Assembly: GCF_014524565.1 (NCBI RefSeq)
Contig: NZ_CP060139.1
Span: 2,363,501-2,427,500, forward strand
DNA length: 64,000 nt
Reading direction: 5' to 3'
Source of the DNA: Croceimicrobium hydrocarbonivorans
Lineage (GTDB): Bacteria; Bacteroidota; Bacteroidia; Flavobacteriales; Schleiferiaceae
A program made the translations under genes and the position numbers. The notes beneath the pieces are model-generated. The model was given only the letters and a program-made list of their open reading frames with translations. It searched no databases and was not told the DNA's origin. Positions 1 through 8,995 of this stretch are shown here, in pieces (the stretch's first letter is position 1; each line of letters opens with the position of its first letter).

Positions 1-797
1 TTTTTGTACTGGGCCTTTTTGGGGTTCTTATTATGAATACCCAGGAAATCAGTCGCTCCGTGAAGGAAGATTTTAGTCTGACCATTTTACTTAGCGAAGA
101 CGCTTCTAAAGCGGAGGTGAACCAATTCTTCACCACTTTGCAAGTAGCTCCTTATACTAAGTCAGCCCGAATTATTTCGAAAGACGACGCTGCGGAGGAA
201 CTCATGCAAATTTTGGATGAAGACTTTGTGGACTTTTTAGGCTACAATCCATTGCGGGATGGCATAGAATTAAAGTTGAAGGCTGAAGAATTGGAAGTAG
301 AGCGATTGGCCGCTTTAAGCAAAGAGTTTGAAGTACTCGATTTTGTGAGTGAGGTGGTTTACGATCGTTTGTTGATTGAGAAAATGAATGAGAACCTAAA
401 AATGTTGGGTTATGCCCTTCTCGCAGGAGCGGTTCTATTAAGTTTAATCGCAATAGCCTTGATAAACTCTAGCATTCGTTTGGCAATTTACTCCAAGCGC
501 TTCCTGATAAAGACCATGCAATTGGTAGGGGCCACCCGAAACTTCATTCGCAAACCCTTCTTAATGATGAGTTTAGTGCATGGAGCTATTGGTGCTCTTA
601 TTGCCCTAGGACTCTTGGCCTTGTGCCTTTACTATCTTCAAATTTACATTCCGGGCTTATCCGAGTTTCAAGCGCCATTGGGCTTGAGCTTAATTGCGAT
701 CGCAATTTTTGGCGCCGGACTTTTAATATCGTTTACTTGTACTTTCTTTGCACTCAGGAAATACCTGAAGCTAAAGACCGATCAATTATACTTTTAG
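1..797 (+). CDS. ftsX: Cell division ABC-transporter permease FtsX, 5' end outside window
   Basis: FtsX is the integral-membrane partner of the FtsE ATPase and controls septal peptidoglycan hydrolysis. The reading frame is open from base 3, and the residues before the first Met (FVLGLFGVLI, bases 3-32) form the end of the first membrane helix, so the ATG at 33 is internal and the true start lies upstream of the window. A periplasmic domain of about 100 residues follows, then three C-terminal membrane segments with the family stretch MQLVGATRNFIRKPFL between them. This one-helix, periplasmic domain, three-helix plan is the FtsX plan. The DUF3098 gene starts 4 bases after its stop, as in many Bacteroidota. 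No ftsE is visible, but the upstream side is cut off. Confidence 0.92.
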   Translation, partial: FVLGLFGVLIMNTQEISRSVKEDFSLTILLSEDASKAEVNQFFTTLQVAPYTKSARIISKDDAAEELMQILDEDFVDFLGYNPLRDGIELKLKAEELEVERLAALSKEFEVLDFVSEVVYDRLLIEKMNENLKMLGYALLAGAVLLSLIAIALINSSIRLAIYSKRFLIKTMQLVGATRNFIRKPFLMMSLVHGAIGALIALGLLALCLYYLQIYIPGLSEFQAPLGLSLIAIAIFGAGLLISFTCTFFALRKYLKLKTDQLYF

Positions 798-801
798 AGA
801 C

Positions 802-1035
802 ATGCAAGAACAAACTTTTGTATTCGGAAAAAAGAATTATCTCTTAATGGGAGCGGGAGTTCTGCTGATAGGTATTGGATACCTTTTAATGGCCGGCGGC
901 GGTAGTGAAGATCCCAATGTTTTTAACCCGGAGATTTTCAATAGTCGCAGATTAACCTGGGCCCCTCTTATTCTCTTAGCTGGTCTGGCTTTAGAGATTT
1001 ACGCAATTATGACACCTAGCGAGAAAAATGGGTAA
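802..1035 (+). CDS. DUF3098 family small membrane protein
   Basis: A 77-residue protein with two predicted membrane helices (about residues 14-32 and 50-67) separated by a short polar loop that begins GGGSEDPNVFNPEIFN. The loop and the N-terminal FGKKNYLLMGAGVLLI stretch match what I know of the DUF3098 family, which sits between ftsX and uppP in Bacteroidota. It is translationally packed: it begins 4 bases after ftsX and its last 8 bases overlap uppP. Its function is unknown. Context suggests a role in envelope assembly, which is inference only. Confidence 0.85.
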   Translation: MQEQTFVFGKKNYLLMGAGVLLIGIGYLLMAGGGSEDPNVFNPEIFNSRRLTWAPLILLAGLALEIYAIMTPSEKNG

Positions 1036-1825
1036 ACTGGAAGCCATTGTCCTGGGGATTATTCAGGGCTTGACTGAGTTTTTACCGGTAAGTAGTAGTG
1101 GTCACCTCGAATTGGCGAAGGCCATTTTTGGGGATACCTCAGTGCCGGAAGAGAGTTTGTTGTTTACCGTGGTGGTGCACTTTGCAACTGCCTTGGCAAC
1201 CATTCTGGTTTTCCGCAAAGAAGTGGGAATCATATTTAGAGGCCTTTTCCAATTTAAGAAGAACGACGAGTTTCGTTTTAGCCTTAATATTGTCATCTCC
1301 ATGATTCCAGCCGCTCTGGTAGGTGTTTTATTGGATGAACAAATTGAAGCCCTTTTCGGGGGGCAAGTGATGCTGGTTGGTTTTATGTTACTCATAACCG
1401 GGGTACTCTTACTTTTTGCAAATAACACTAAGGCTGGCGACGGCTACGTAACCAGTGGTAAGGGATTAATGATTGGTCTTGCCCAAGCGATTGCCATCTT
1501 ACCAGGTATTAGCCGTAGCGGTGCAACCATATCAACCGCCTTATTATTAGGGGTAAGTCGTGAGCGTGCGGCTCGTTTTTCCTTTTTAATGGTAGTACCT
1601 CTGATTGTAGGAAAAATGGCTAAGGATATTATGGACGGTGGCTTAAGCTTGGAAGAAGGTATCCCAGTGCCCATTTTCCTGGGTTTTGGAGCAGCCTTTG
1701 TTACCGGATGGTGGGCTTGTAATTGGATGATTGATATCGTTAAGCGCGCCAACCTAAACTACTTTGCCCTCTACTGTTTCTTAGTAGGTATCTTGGCGAT
1801 CATCTTTAGCTTCATCGCTTTTTGA
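1028..1825 (+). CDS. uppP: Undecaprenyl-diphosphatase UppP (BacA family)
   Basis: It dephosphorylates undecaprenyl pyrophosphate to recycle the lipid carrier used for peptidoglycan and surface polysaccharides, and its overexpression gives bacitracin resistance. At 265 residues it has normal family length and is almost entirely hydrophobic helices. Both signature motifs are present: GLTEFLPVSSSGHLEL at residues 14-29, with Glu17 and His26, and PGISRSGATIS from residue 159, with the conserved Arg163. Its start overlaps the DUF3098 gene by 8 bases and its TGA overlaps the TTG start of truB, so these genes are probably one operon. Confidence 0.96.
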   Translation: MGKLEAIVLGIIQGLTEFLPVSSSGHLELAKAIFGDTSVPEESLLFTVVVHFATALATILVFRKEVGIIFRGLFQFKKNDEFRFSLNIVISMIPAALVGVLLDEQIEALFGGQVMLVGFMLLITGVLLLFANNTKAGDGYVTSGKGLMIGLAQAIAILPGISRSGATISTALLLGVSRERAARFSFLMVVPLIVGKMAKDIMDGGLSLEEGIPVPIFLGFGAAFVTGWWACNWMIDIVKRANLNYFALYCFLVGILAIIFSFIAF

Positions 1826-2523
1826 TTTATAGCAAAACTGAAATTGAGGAAGGTCAGTTATTACTGATTGATAAACCTCTGAATTGGACCTCTTTCGACG
1901 TGGTGAACAAACTACGTTATGCCCTTCGTAAGGCTTATGGCTTTAAGAAGTTAAAGGTAGGTCATGCCGGTACCCTCGATCCATTAGCGACTGGCTTACT
2001 ATTAATTGCGGTGGGTCGGAAAACTAAGACCATCAATGATTTGATGGGAATGGATAAAGTCTATACCGGAACTTTCAAAATTGGCGCTACTACTCCCAGC
2101 TACGATCTGGAAACAGAAGTTGATCAGCAATGGTCTACAGATGGGATTAGTGAGGTAGACATTCAAAGCGCTGCGGATAAATTCAAAGGTCTGATTGATC
2201 AAGTGCCTCCCATTTTCTCCGCCATTAAACAAGGTGGCAAAAAGGCCTATGAAATGGCTCGCGAAGGAGAGAAACCCGAATTAAAGTCACGCCAAGTGAT
2301 GATCCACGATTTTAAGGTGGATGCCAAATCTTTTCCGGAAGTGGACTTCGAAGTGAAGTGCAGCAAGGGAACTTATATTCGATCTCTGGCCCACGATTTT
2401 GGTGCAGCTCTTAATAATGGTGCGCATTTAACGGCTTTGCACCGAGAGGCAATCGGTCCCTATTCTATTGAAGACGCCTTAAGTCTTGATCGCTGTTTGG
2501 AGATTTTCCAGAAGGAAGAATAA
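1822..2523 (+). CDS. truB: tRNA pseudouridine(55) synthase TruB
   Basis: It isomerises uridine 55 in the T-loop of tRNAs to pseudouridine. The catalytic motif GHAGTLDPLATG holds the nucleophile Asp53, preceded by the family N-terminal stretch DKPLNWTSFDVV. Later blocks, such as QVPPIFSAIKQGGKKAYEMAR and KCSKGTYIRSLAHDFG, are also typical. The start is TTG, overlapping the uppP stop by 4 bases. At 233 residues it lacks a long C-terminal PUA-type extension, as is common in Bacteroidota. Confidence 0.95.
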   Translation: MIYSKTEIEEGQLLLIDKPLNWTSFDVVNKLRYALRKAYGFKKLKVGHAGTLDPLATGLLLIAVGRKTKTINDLMGMDKVYTGTFKIGATTPSYDLETEVDQQWSTDGISEVDIQSAADKFKGLIDQVPPIFSAIKQGGKKAYEMAREGEKPELKSRQVMIHDFKVDAKSFPEVDFEVKCSKGTYIRSLAHDFGAALNNGAHLTALHREAIGPYSIEDALSLDRCLEIFQKEE

Positions 2524-2553
2524 GATTGCCTAAATTCCACTTTTCAAATAAAC

Positions 2554-3078
2554 GTGGATCTCTTTAGCCTCTTAAAAGAAACAATAAACTGGTCGCCGCC
2601 GCTCATATTAAAGCGGGGAGACTATCTCTGTGAACCACCACGAAAGGATCAGAATATCTATTGGGTAAAGGAAGGCTTATTGCGAATTTTCACTGTAGAA
2701 GAGGAACAGGATTATGGGGTGCGTTTTGGTTATGAAGGCGATCTTATCTCCGTTTTAGATTCCTATATCAAAGGGGGACCTAGCCGTTTTTCGGTTCAAG
2801 CCTTACGTAAAACTACTCTGGTGTCCTGCTCAAAAGAAGCATTCGAAAGTCGATTGAAACAACATCCGGAATTACGTGACCTTTGGATGGAAGGATTGTA
2901 CCAATTGATTTATGATATGTTGGAACGAGAGCAGGACTTAATGATTGCCGATCCTCGACAGCGTTTACAAAGAGTTTTAGAGCGGAGCCCTCGCTTGTTT
3001 CAGGAGGTACCTCATAAATACATCGCTAGTTATTTACGGATGAGTCCTGAGACTTTATCCCGATTATTGAATTCTTGA
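2554..3078 (+). CDS. Crp/Fnr-family transcriptional regulator
   Basis: A 174-residue protein with an N-terminal cyclic-nucleotide-binding-like beta-barrel (about residues 15-105) and a short C-terminal helix-turn-helix, IASYLRMSPETLSRLLNS, where recognition-helix residues resemble Bacteroidota Crp-like regulators. The conserved cAMP phosphate-binding pocket residues are not obvious, so the ligand is unknown. The protein ends just after the recognition helix, without the usual 10-20 residue tail. The likely start is GTG. The gene may be autonomous, since it follows truB by 30 bases and no clear promoter could be assigned. Confidence 0.82.
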   Translation: MDLFSLLKETINWSPPLILKRGDYLCEPPRKDQNIYWVKEGLLRIFTVEEEQDYGVRFGYEGDLISVLDSYIKGGPSRFSVQALRKTTLVSCSKEAFESRLKQHPELRDLWMEGLYQLIYDMLEREQDLMIADPRQRLQRVLERSPRLFQEVPHKYIASYLRMSPETLSRLLNS

Positions 3079-3132
3079 TTTCGCTCAAGATTGGGGGAGC
3101 CGGGCTTTGGCAACTTTGCTAAAATTCTAAAG

Positions 3133-3684
3133 ATGAAAGGAAGTCAAAGCAGTTTATACCAGGAATTACAAGATCTTATTACTAAGCATCAAAAGGAATT
3201 GGCCCTCTTACAGGCCTTGTCCAATACTGAATTAAAGCAGCAGCCCGCTCCTGATAAATGGTCGGCCTTGGAGTGCATGGAGCATTTATGTCGTTATGGA
3301 GATTTCTATTTACCGGAAGTGAAGCGGGTCGGACAATCTGCAGCAAAGTCGAAAGCCGATCGATTTAAGAGCTCATGGCTGGGAGAGTATTTTGCCGCCA
3401 GCATGTGGCCGAAGGAAGGTTTTAAAACCATGAATACCTTTAAGAATATGAACCCTTCCTTATCCGATACCCGCATGGAAGTATTGGAGCAATTTGAAAC
3501 GCAATTAAAGGCTTGGGCCATTTTGGTAGCGGACCTGAAAGATCGGGATTGGCAAAAGACCAAAACGGGTATTAGCATCTCCAGTATGATCAAATTACGC
3601 TTGGGCGATACCTTACGCGTGGTGTTTTATCACAATGAGCGCCATATGCGCCAGGCCTTTCGGGCAGCAGGATTAGAGTCTTAA
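3133..3684 (+). CDS. DinB-like superfamily protein
   Basis: The frame is open from a TTG at 3091, but I place the start at the ATG at 3133 because a promoter-like CAACTTTG (3111-3118) lies between them, which would put a TTG start inside the promoter. The protein from 3133 has 183 residues. The helical repeats with PAPDKWSALECMEHLCRYG near the N terminus and FYHNERHMRQAFRAAG near the C terminus match DinB/YfiT four-helix-bundle proteins, including a His in the first and in the last helix that would bind a metal. Members include bacillithiol- or mycothiol-dependent transferases; the substrate here is unknown. It converges on the next gene and shares 4 bases with it. Confidence 0.8.
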   Translation: MKGSQSSLYQELQDLITKHQKELALLQALSNTELKQQPAPDKWSALECMEHLCRYGDFYLPEVKRVGQSAAKSKADRFKSSWLGEYFAASMWPKEGFKTMNTFKNMNPSLSDTRMEVLEQFETQLKAWAILVADLKDRDWQKTKTGISISSMIKLRLGDTLRVVFYHNERHMRQAFRAAGLES

Positions 3685-4415
3685 TCCATATAGCGGCTAT
3701 TCCACAATTCAGAATTGAAATTCTTCATCCGGCTGAAGCCATACAAGGCACTAAAAGCGCTAAAGGCTAAAAACAGATAGAAGAAAAAGATGATGCGGAT
3801 GTTCCAACTGTGTTCATCAAGGGGCCCCATCACCACCGAATCCGGGAATAGCGATACAATGAAGGCGGCCAATAAGGCCACGCTTAATAGCAGGCTTTGA
3901 AAACTGCGGAAAGGGAATACTAGCAAAGCTCTTAGAGGATGAAGATCATTCCCCCATTTGTGCACCAAATAGTAGTGATTCTGCGAAATGGGCAGCATAA
4001 GAAGCGGGTCTTTATCCTTGTTCTTTAATTCAAACATTGGGGCGGGAGCAATCAGCTTAAAGCCTTGTAAACTTTGCTTTTGCTCTTTTTGCAAGGCCTT
4101 GATTTTTTGGATGGCCTCGTAGGGAATTTCGCCTTTGAAATAGGCAGCGTCTAAAAATCGTAGGCGATAGCGCGTACACAGACTTTTAATCTGCTCAAGG
4201 CTGTAAATACGATCGGGGTCTAATTGACTAAAGTCTAAATCGGAATTGAGCTTGCTATTTCCCAAAGCCTTTAAATTCTCCAGAATCTCAGTTTCCAGAG
4301 CATCGTCCTCAGCTAATAGGCGCTTAAAAGCAGCCAGGGTTTCATCCGGATTTTTTTGTTCTTCTCTTCTTCGTTCACGCTCTAGCGCTTTCACTAAATC
4401 TACTCCCATATTCAT
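3681..4415 (-). CDS. Conserved-type membrane protein of unknown function
   Basis: I do not recognise this family. The 244-residue product has a charged N-terminal half (many Glu, Lys and Arg; residues 8-40 look like a coiled coil) and a middle segment that resembles a small globular domain (residues 65-150, including YLVHKWGNDLHPLRALLVFPFR). Two hydrophobic helices follow at about residues 168-195 and 207-225. A soluble domain followed by two membrane spans suggests an anchored cytoplasmic protein. It stands alone on the minus strand between two plus-strand groups, and its stop overlaps the stop of the DinB-like gene. Length and composition support a real gene. Confidence 0.7.
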   Translation of the reverse strand: MNMGVDLVKALERERRREEQKNPDETLAAFKRLLAEDDALETEILENLKALGNSKLNSDLDFSQLDPDRIYSLEQIKSLCTRYRLRFLDAAYFKGEIPYEAIQKIKALQKEQKQSLQGFKLIAPAPMFELKNKDKDPLLMLPISQNHYYLVHKWGNDLHPLRALLVFPFRSFQSLLLSVALLAAFIVSLFPDSVVMGPLDEHSWNIRIIFFFYLFLAFSAFSALYGFSRMKNFNSELWNSRYMD

Positions 4416-4488
4416 CTCACATTAAATCCTAAGAACAGTCTAAATTAAGAAAATTGACTGCGTCCGACGAAATTCTTTAATACCGGGC

Positions 4489-4522
4489 TTTGTTAAAATG
4501 TTCATCGAAGGTTCTAATTTTG
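4489..4522 (+). promoter_or_regulatory. Bacteroidota-type promoter for the MmcQ/YjbR gene
   Basis: TTTG at 4489-4492 and TAATTTTG at 4515-4522 are separated by 22 bases, matching the Bacteroidota -33/-7 pattern (TTTG, then TAnnTTTG). The predicted transcription start is near 4529, ten bases before the ATG at 4539. Confidence 0.6.
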
Positions 4523-4538
4523 ACCAAAATATGGAGCT

Positions 4539-4898
4539 ATGGATTTAGAGACCATTCGCGATTTTGCCCTCAGCTTTAAAGAGAGCTCAGAAGGCTTTCC
4601 CTTTGATTCCGATACCTTGGTTTTTAAGGTCGCTGGGAAAATGTTTTTGCTGGTATCTCTGGAATACAATCCCATAAAGATGAGCTTGAAACATCTGCCG
4701 GAAAAGGGCCTCGATTATCGTGAACAGTATAGTTCCGTGGAAGGGGCTTACCATATGAATAAGACACATTGGAGTTCAGTGGTACTGGATGGAAGTATTG
4801 ATTGGGAAACTTTGCGATCCTGGATTCAGGATTCCCATGATTTAGTGGTTTCCAGCTTACCCAAATACAAACAAAAAGAATTGCGAGGCGATGCGTAG
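4539..4898 (+). CDS. MmcQ/YjbR family DNA-binding-like protein
   Basis: A 119-residue protein of the MmcQ/YjbR family (CyaY-like fold). Recognisable blocks are FALSFKESSEGFPFDSDTLVFKVAGKMF near the N terminus, with the Pro-Phe signature, then HMNKTHWSSVVLDGSI and the C-terminal helix in which SHDLVVSSLPKYKQ lies. The family is often annotated as DNA-binding, but the biochemical role is uncertain. It is the first gene of a likely three-gene transcript: its end overlaps the DUF502 gene by 8 bases. Confidence 0.88.
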   Translation: MDLETIRDFALSFKESSEGFPFDSDTLVFKVAGKMFLLVSLEYNPIKMSLKHLPEKGLDYREQYSSVEGAYHMNKTHWSSVVLDGSIDWETLRSWIQDSHDLVVSSLPKYKQKELRGDA

Positions 4899-5463
4899 TA
4901 TTATTAAATATCTCTTACAAGGCCTTTTAATCGTGGCTCCCATGGGCATAACGGTCTATGTGATTTATGAAAGCTTTCTGGTTTTGGATGGCTTAATCAC
5001 CTTCGAAACTCCCGGCTTGGGAATCTTAGTGGTATTGGTCGGTATTACCCTGATTGGCTTTGTCGCCAGTCATTTGATTTCGGAGCGATTAAAATTTTGG
5101 ATGGATCGTCAAATCCGTAAGGCACCGGTGATTAGCTTGATCTATACGGCGGTAACCGATGTGCTCAATGCTTTGGTAGGTGAAAAACGCAGTTTTAAAT
5201 ATCCGGTGCTGGTTCAGCTGGATAATGACCCGGCGGTAAAGCGTATTGGCTTTGTGACCCATCGCGGCTTTGGAAAGCAGGCAGAGCTTGAGGAAGATTA
5301 CCTCACCGTGTACTGCCCACACAGTTATGCGATATCAGGAAACGTATTTTTAGTCGCTAAAGAAAGAGTAGAAAACTTAGATTTGCCCGCTGCAGACGTA
5401 ATGAAGTACGTCATTTCTGGCGGGGTGACCCGTATTCAGGACGAGTCAAAAAAAGATCAATGA
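4891..5463 (+). CDS. DUF502 family membrane protein
   Basis: The 190-residue protein has two N-terminal membrane helices (about residues 8-28 and 42-63) and a soluble C-terminal domain, the layout of DUF502 proteins. Typical stretches include LLQGLLIVAPMGITVYVIY, PVISLIYTAVTDVLNAL and the GNVFLV segment near the end. Function is not established; family members are predicted envelope proteins. It overlaps the gene before it by 8 bases and the next gene by 4, indicating translational coupling. Confidence 0.87.
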   Translation: MRSIIKYLLQGLLIVAPMGITVYVIYESFLVLDGLITFETPGLGILVVLVGITLIGFVASHLISERLKFWMDRQIRKAPVISLIYTAVTDVLNALVGEKRSFKYPVLVQLDNDPAVKRIGFVTHRGFGKQAELEEDYLTVYCPHSYAISGNVFLVAKERVENLDLPAADVMKYVISGGVTRIQDESKKDQ

Positions 5464-7451
5464 AGCAATTTGCAGCACTACTACTCTGTTTAGGATTTTC
5501 TTTTCAAGGCCTTGCGGCGGAAGGCGACACTACCATAGTTTCAGCACATCAACAGAGGGATCTTACCTGGTATGGTTCCTATAAAGATTGGGCTGTATTT
5601 CCCGATGCTAATCATTCCTGGCATCAGATTTTGATGCGCTATACCATGGGTTGTGCAAGCGGTGGTTGTTCGGATTGGGACTATACTACCGTAGTAGATC
5701 TTTTGATTCCTACCGGAGCTTTGGATAGCAATATTGCCAGTATAGATACCATCAGTACTAATCCTCTGCAAATTGATACGACCTGGTCGGTATTTGCGGT
5801 AAAGGAGCGTTATGAATTAGCCAAGGTGATTACACCTTACGGTGGGAGTCTGGCGCAAGATTGGACCCGCGACTTTTACTTTGATGTGAGCGATTATTAT
5901 CCGCTCTTAAGAGATTCGGTAGAGATTGATGTGCGCTACCAAGGCTATAGCAGTGGCTTTAGCGCTACCCTGGATTTTATTATGGTGGAAGGTACGCCGG
6001 TACGCGATGTGTATCAGGTGGAAAACCTTTATCGCGGTGGCTTTACTTATCGTGATTCGGCGCAGTTCGAGAGTCAGTATATGCCGGCACGCGCTCTAAA
6101 TCCGCATCCTTCGGCGAGCCAGTTTTATGTGCGTTTAGCGCCTTCCGGACATGGTTTTGTGAATGATGCTAATTGCGCGGAGTTCTGTGAGCGCGACTAT
6201 TATGTTTTTGTGGATGGACAAAAGGTGGCCGATCAAGCGATGTGGCGCGACGATTGTGGTTTAAATGATCTATGGCCCCAAGCGGGAACCTGGTTATACG
6301 ATCGGGCGAACTGGTGTCCTGGGGATCGGGTAAATCAATACCTCCATGATATTACGGCCTATGTACCCGGAGCCGATAGTATAGATGTAGATATTGAAGC
6401 CTATACCTACACCCAGCCTAGTGGTCAGAGTCCGGCCAGTTACAATATGCTGGTGCAATTATTTCACTTAGGCGATTTTAATCAGAATTTGGATGTTGCG
6501 ATTGAAGATATCATCAAGCCTAGCAATGAAGATGAGCATGCTCGCTTTAATCCGGTTTGTGATGAGGCTTTAATTGCGGTAGTAAATAAAGGTATTCAAC
6601 CTATCCAATCTTTACGCTTGGCCTATGGCTTAAAAGGCAATACCCAATGGCGCTACTTTGATTGGACTGGAAATCTAAACTCCTTGGAAAGAACAGAAAT
6701 TTCATTGCCGATGGATTCGGTAGCCGATTGGGTTAGCCTGAATGGTCAATTGGAATTTAAGGTGCAGATAGAAAATGTGAATGGTCAGCCTAGTGATGAT
6801 GTGGATTTTAATAATCGTCGTACGGTAGGGATTAAATTACCCGAGATGTACCCAAATCCTATGCGCTTTGAACTGCGTACTAATAATGCTGCCTCTGAAA
6901 CCTGGTGGCAGTTGGAAGATGCCTGGGGTAACATCTTATTCTCGGGCGATAATCTGGCCAATGGTACCAGCTATCGCGATACCTTCGATTTGGATCCGGG
7001 ATGTTATCATCTAATTATTGGCGACCGCGATAAAGATGGTATGAGCTTCTTTGGTAACAATGATGGCTCTGGCCGAATCTTGATGCGTAATGTAGGTGGC
7101 GACTTCTTCTCCAAGAACTACAATCCGAATTTTGGTACGGAGTTTAGCGAATATTTCACTGTAGGTTACAGCATTGGCCTGCCGAAGGAAGAGCTTCCGG
7201 TTTTAGACTGGTCTGTTTATCCAAACCCCTCTAAGGGTCAATTCAATCTTTACTGCGAGGCCCTGCAAAAGGAGCAAGGGGTACTGCGCTTAATTGATGG
7301 TCAGGGTAGGGTGCTTTGGACTAAAAACCTGGCTACAGGGCAAGAGCCTGAGCTGGAATTGCATCTGCCGGAAGGCCTCCAGGGATTCTACATTTTAGAA
7401 CTCCAGAGTGGCAAACTTAGAGGCCGTAAGTCTTTAATTATTCAGCCTTAG
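5460..7451 (+). CDS. Secreted PNGase-F-like protein with T9SS sorting domain
   Basis: The 663-residue protein begins with a signal peptide (residues 1-20, ending near GLAAE). Residues about 25-350 resemble peptide-N-glycosidase F related proteins: a GGCSDWDY segment in the first domain, then the Cys-rich block GHGFVNDANCAEFCERDYYV followed by MWRDDCGLNDLWPQAGTW and NWCPGDRV, which matches the second PNGase F domain. PNGase F cleaves N-linked glycans from Asn; whether the catalytic acids are kept here is not certain. A beta-rich linker follows, and the last 80 residues start at VYPNPSKGQFNL, a type A T9SS sorting domain, so the protein should be exported and anchored or released by the SprA-type machinery. 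It overlaps the DUF502 gene by 4 bases and the convergent glycosyltransferase by 4. Confidence 0.88.
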   Translation: MKQFAALLLCLGFSFQGLAAEGDTTIVSAHQQRDLTWYGSYKDWAVFPDANHSWHQILMRYTMGCASGGCSDWDYTTVVDLLIPTGALDSNIASIDTISTNPLQIDTTWSVFAVKERYELAKVITPYGGSLAQDWTRDFYFDVSDYYPLLRDSVEIDVRYQGYSSGFSATLDFIMVEGTPVRDVYQVENLYRGGFTYRDSAQFESQYMPARALNPHPSASQFYVRLAPSGHGFVNDANCAEFCERDYYVFVDGQKVADQAMWRDDCGLNDLWPQAGTWLYDRANWCPGDRVNQYLHDITAYVPGADSIDVDIEAYTYTQPSGQSPASYNMLVQLFHLGDFNQNLDVAIEDIIKPSNEDEHARFNPVCDEALIAVVNKGIQPIQSLRLAYGLKGNTQWRYFDWTGNLNSLERTEISLPMDSVADWVSLNGQLEFKVQIENVNGQPSDDVDFNNRRTVGIKLPEMYPNPMRFELRTNNAASETWWQLEDAWGNILFSGDNLANGTSYRDTFDLDPGCYHLIIGDRDKDGMSFFGNNDGSGRILMRNVGGDFFSKNYNPNFGTEFSEYFTVGYSIGLPKEELPVLDWSVYPNPSKGQFNLYCEALQKEQGVLRLIDGQGRVLWTKNLATGQEPELELHLPEGLQGFYILELQSGKLRGRKSLIIQP

Positions 7452-8995
7452 GTAGCTGGACGGGTACGAACATTATTGCTGGGCAAAGGAGCAGCCGGAT
7501 TGGGCTTGTTCTTTTTGCCTTTGCCACCTCCGGTAATACGCTTACCGCGATCGGTAGGTCGGCTAAATCCAACCCTTTTCATAGATCCCCAGGCTTTCTT
7601 GCCTTCGAAGAAATAATCCCAGTTACCGGTTACGGCACAGTACACCACAAAAGGGTGGAACATCAGTGGTTCTATTAATCCAGCAATTACCAAACGTAAG
7701 AGCTGCCTCCGCTTTTTATACTGGAAGAAGGTGATTTCCTCGATATACAAGGTGGCGATAGTAAAGGCCACGGTATAACCGTAGATCAGGGCAATAAAGA
7801 GGTAGAGGAAGCTAATGTTGATTACCCCCAGCAAGCTGAAGAGTACCAAAAGCACAATACCAAAGGCCTCAATTAATGGGGCTAACCATTCGAATAAAAG
7901 CCAGTAAGGATAAGATACCATTCCAATTTTCCCGTAGAAAGGGTTGAGGAAAAGGCGTTTATGAGAAAGTAAGGTTTCTACAGCTCCACGGGTCCAGCGG
8001 TTTCTTTGGCGACGTAATACCGACCAGGATTCGGGTACCTCGGTCCAGCAAAGTGGATCCGGTACAAAGCCTACTACGTAGTCAATTCCTTTTTCGCGGG
8101 CATAGCGACGCATGCGCACGGTGAGTTCCATATCCTCACCAATGGTCTCATTATCGTATCCACCACACTGAATTACCAATTGCTTTTGGAAAACACCTAA
8201 TGCTCCGGAAATAAGCAAAAGTCCGTCCAGTGAACCCCAGGCTACCCGACCTAAAAGGAAAGAGCGTAGGTATTCGAGGGTTTGGAACTGAGCCAATAAT
8301 TTGTTGGGTACGTTTACCTCTACGATGCGGCCTTTTTCGATGCGGCAGTTATTTGCAATCCGCACTACCCCACCGGTGGCAATCATGTTTTTATCGGTTT
8401 CCTCCAAGAAGGGTTTCATCAGCTTAAGCAAGCAGTCTTCTTCGAGGATACAGTCTACATCGATATTAAGGGTGTAGTCGCCGGTAGATACATTGAGGGC
8501 CGCATTAAGGGCATCGGATTTACCGCCATTTTCCTTGTCGACCACCACCAGGTTATTGTAGGCCGGGTCTTTCGATTTATAAACGTTCTTAACCTTCTTG
8601 GTTTCAATTTTATAGTTCACCGCAAAGTTTACCGGCTCTAGCTGGTACTCTTCGATAAGCTTGGTAAGACTGCGGTCGCGACTACCATCGTTCACTACGA
8701 TTACCTCATAATTGGGATATCGTACTGAAAGCAGGGAGCGGATATTTTCGATAATGGTGGCTTCCTCATTATAAGCCGGTGCCAAGATGGATACCGAGGG
8801 CGCTTCCGGACTTTGTAAGATATTGAGGTAGTCGGTATAAGTATTACGACGCAGATATTTCCGGGCTTGAACCACAGAGATTACCCCTAATATCAAATAG
8901 GAGATCATTACGAAAACGGTGTATCCGTAGGTAATGAAGTAAAATATGTAAATGAGAATATCTACGAGTGAGTTCTGCGTGTCATATTCGATCAT
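7448..8995 (-). CDS. Processive family-2 glycosyltransferase, membrane-embedded
   Basis: A 515-residue polysaccharide-synthase-like enzyme. One N-terminal helix (about residues 12-42) precedes a GT2 catalytic domain with VNDGSRD (Asp103), the metal-binding Asp179-Val-Asp181, GED (286-288) as the acceptor/base region and QRNRW (330-334), the QxxRW motif of processive synthases such as cellulose, hyaluronan and poly-N-acetylglucosamine synthases. Several membrane helices follow (about 355-470), then a basic Gly/Lys/Pro-rich tail (475-515). The polymer is unknown. The start overlaps the HEAT-repeat gene by 14 bases, so it is the last gene of a three-gene operon with a response regulator. No c-di-GMP PilZ domain is visible. 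Confidence 0.9.
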   Translation of the reverse strand: MIEYDTQNSLVDILIYIFYFITYGYTVFVMISYLILGVISVVQARKYLRRNTYTDYLNILQSPEAPSVSILAPAYNEEATIIENIRSLLSVRYPNYEVIVVNDGSRDRSLTKLIEEYQLEPVNFAVNYKIETKKVKNVYKSKDPAYNNLVVVDKENGGKSDALNAALNVSTGDYTLNIDVDCILEEDCLLKLMKPFLEETDKNMIATGGVVRIANNCRIEKGRIVEVNVPNKLLAQFQTLEYLRSFLLGRVAWGSLDGLLLISGALGVFQKQLVIQCGGYDNETIGEDMELTVRMRRYAREKGIDYVVGFVPDPLCWTEVPESWSVLRRQRNRWTRGAVETLLSHKRLFLNPFYGKIGMVSYPYWLLFEWLAPLIEAFGIVLLVLFSLLGVINISFLYLFIALIYGYTVAFTIATLYIEEITFFQYKKRRQLLRLVIAGLIEPLMFHPFVVYCAVTGNWDYFFEGKKAWGSMKRVGFSRPTDRGKRITGGGKGKKNKPNPAAPLPSNNVRTRPAT

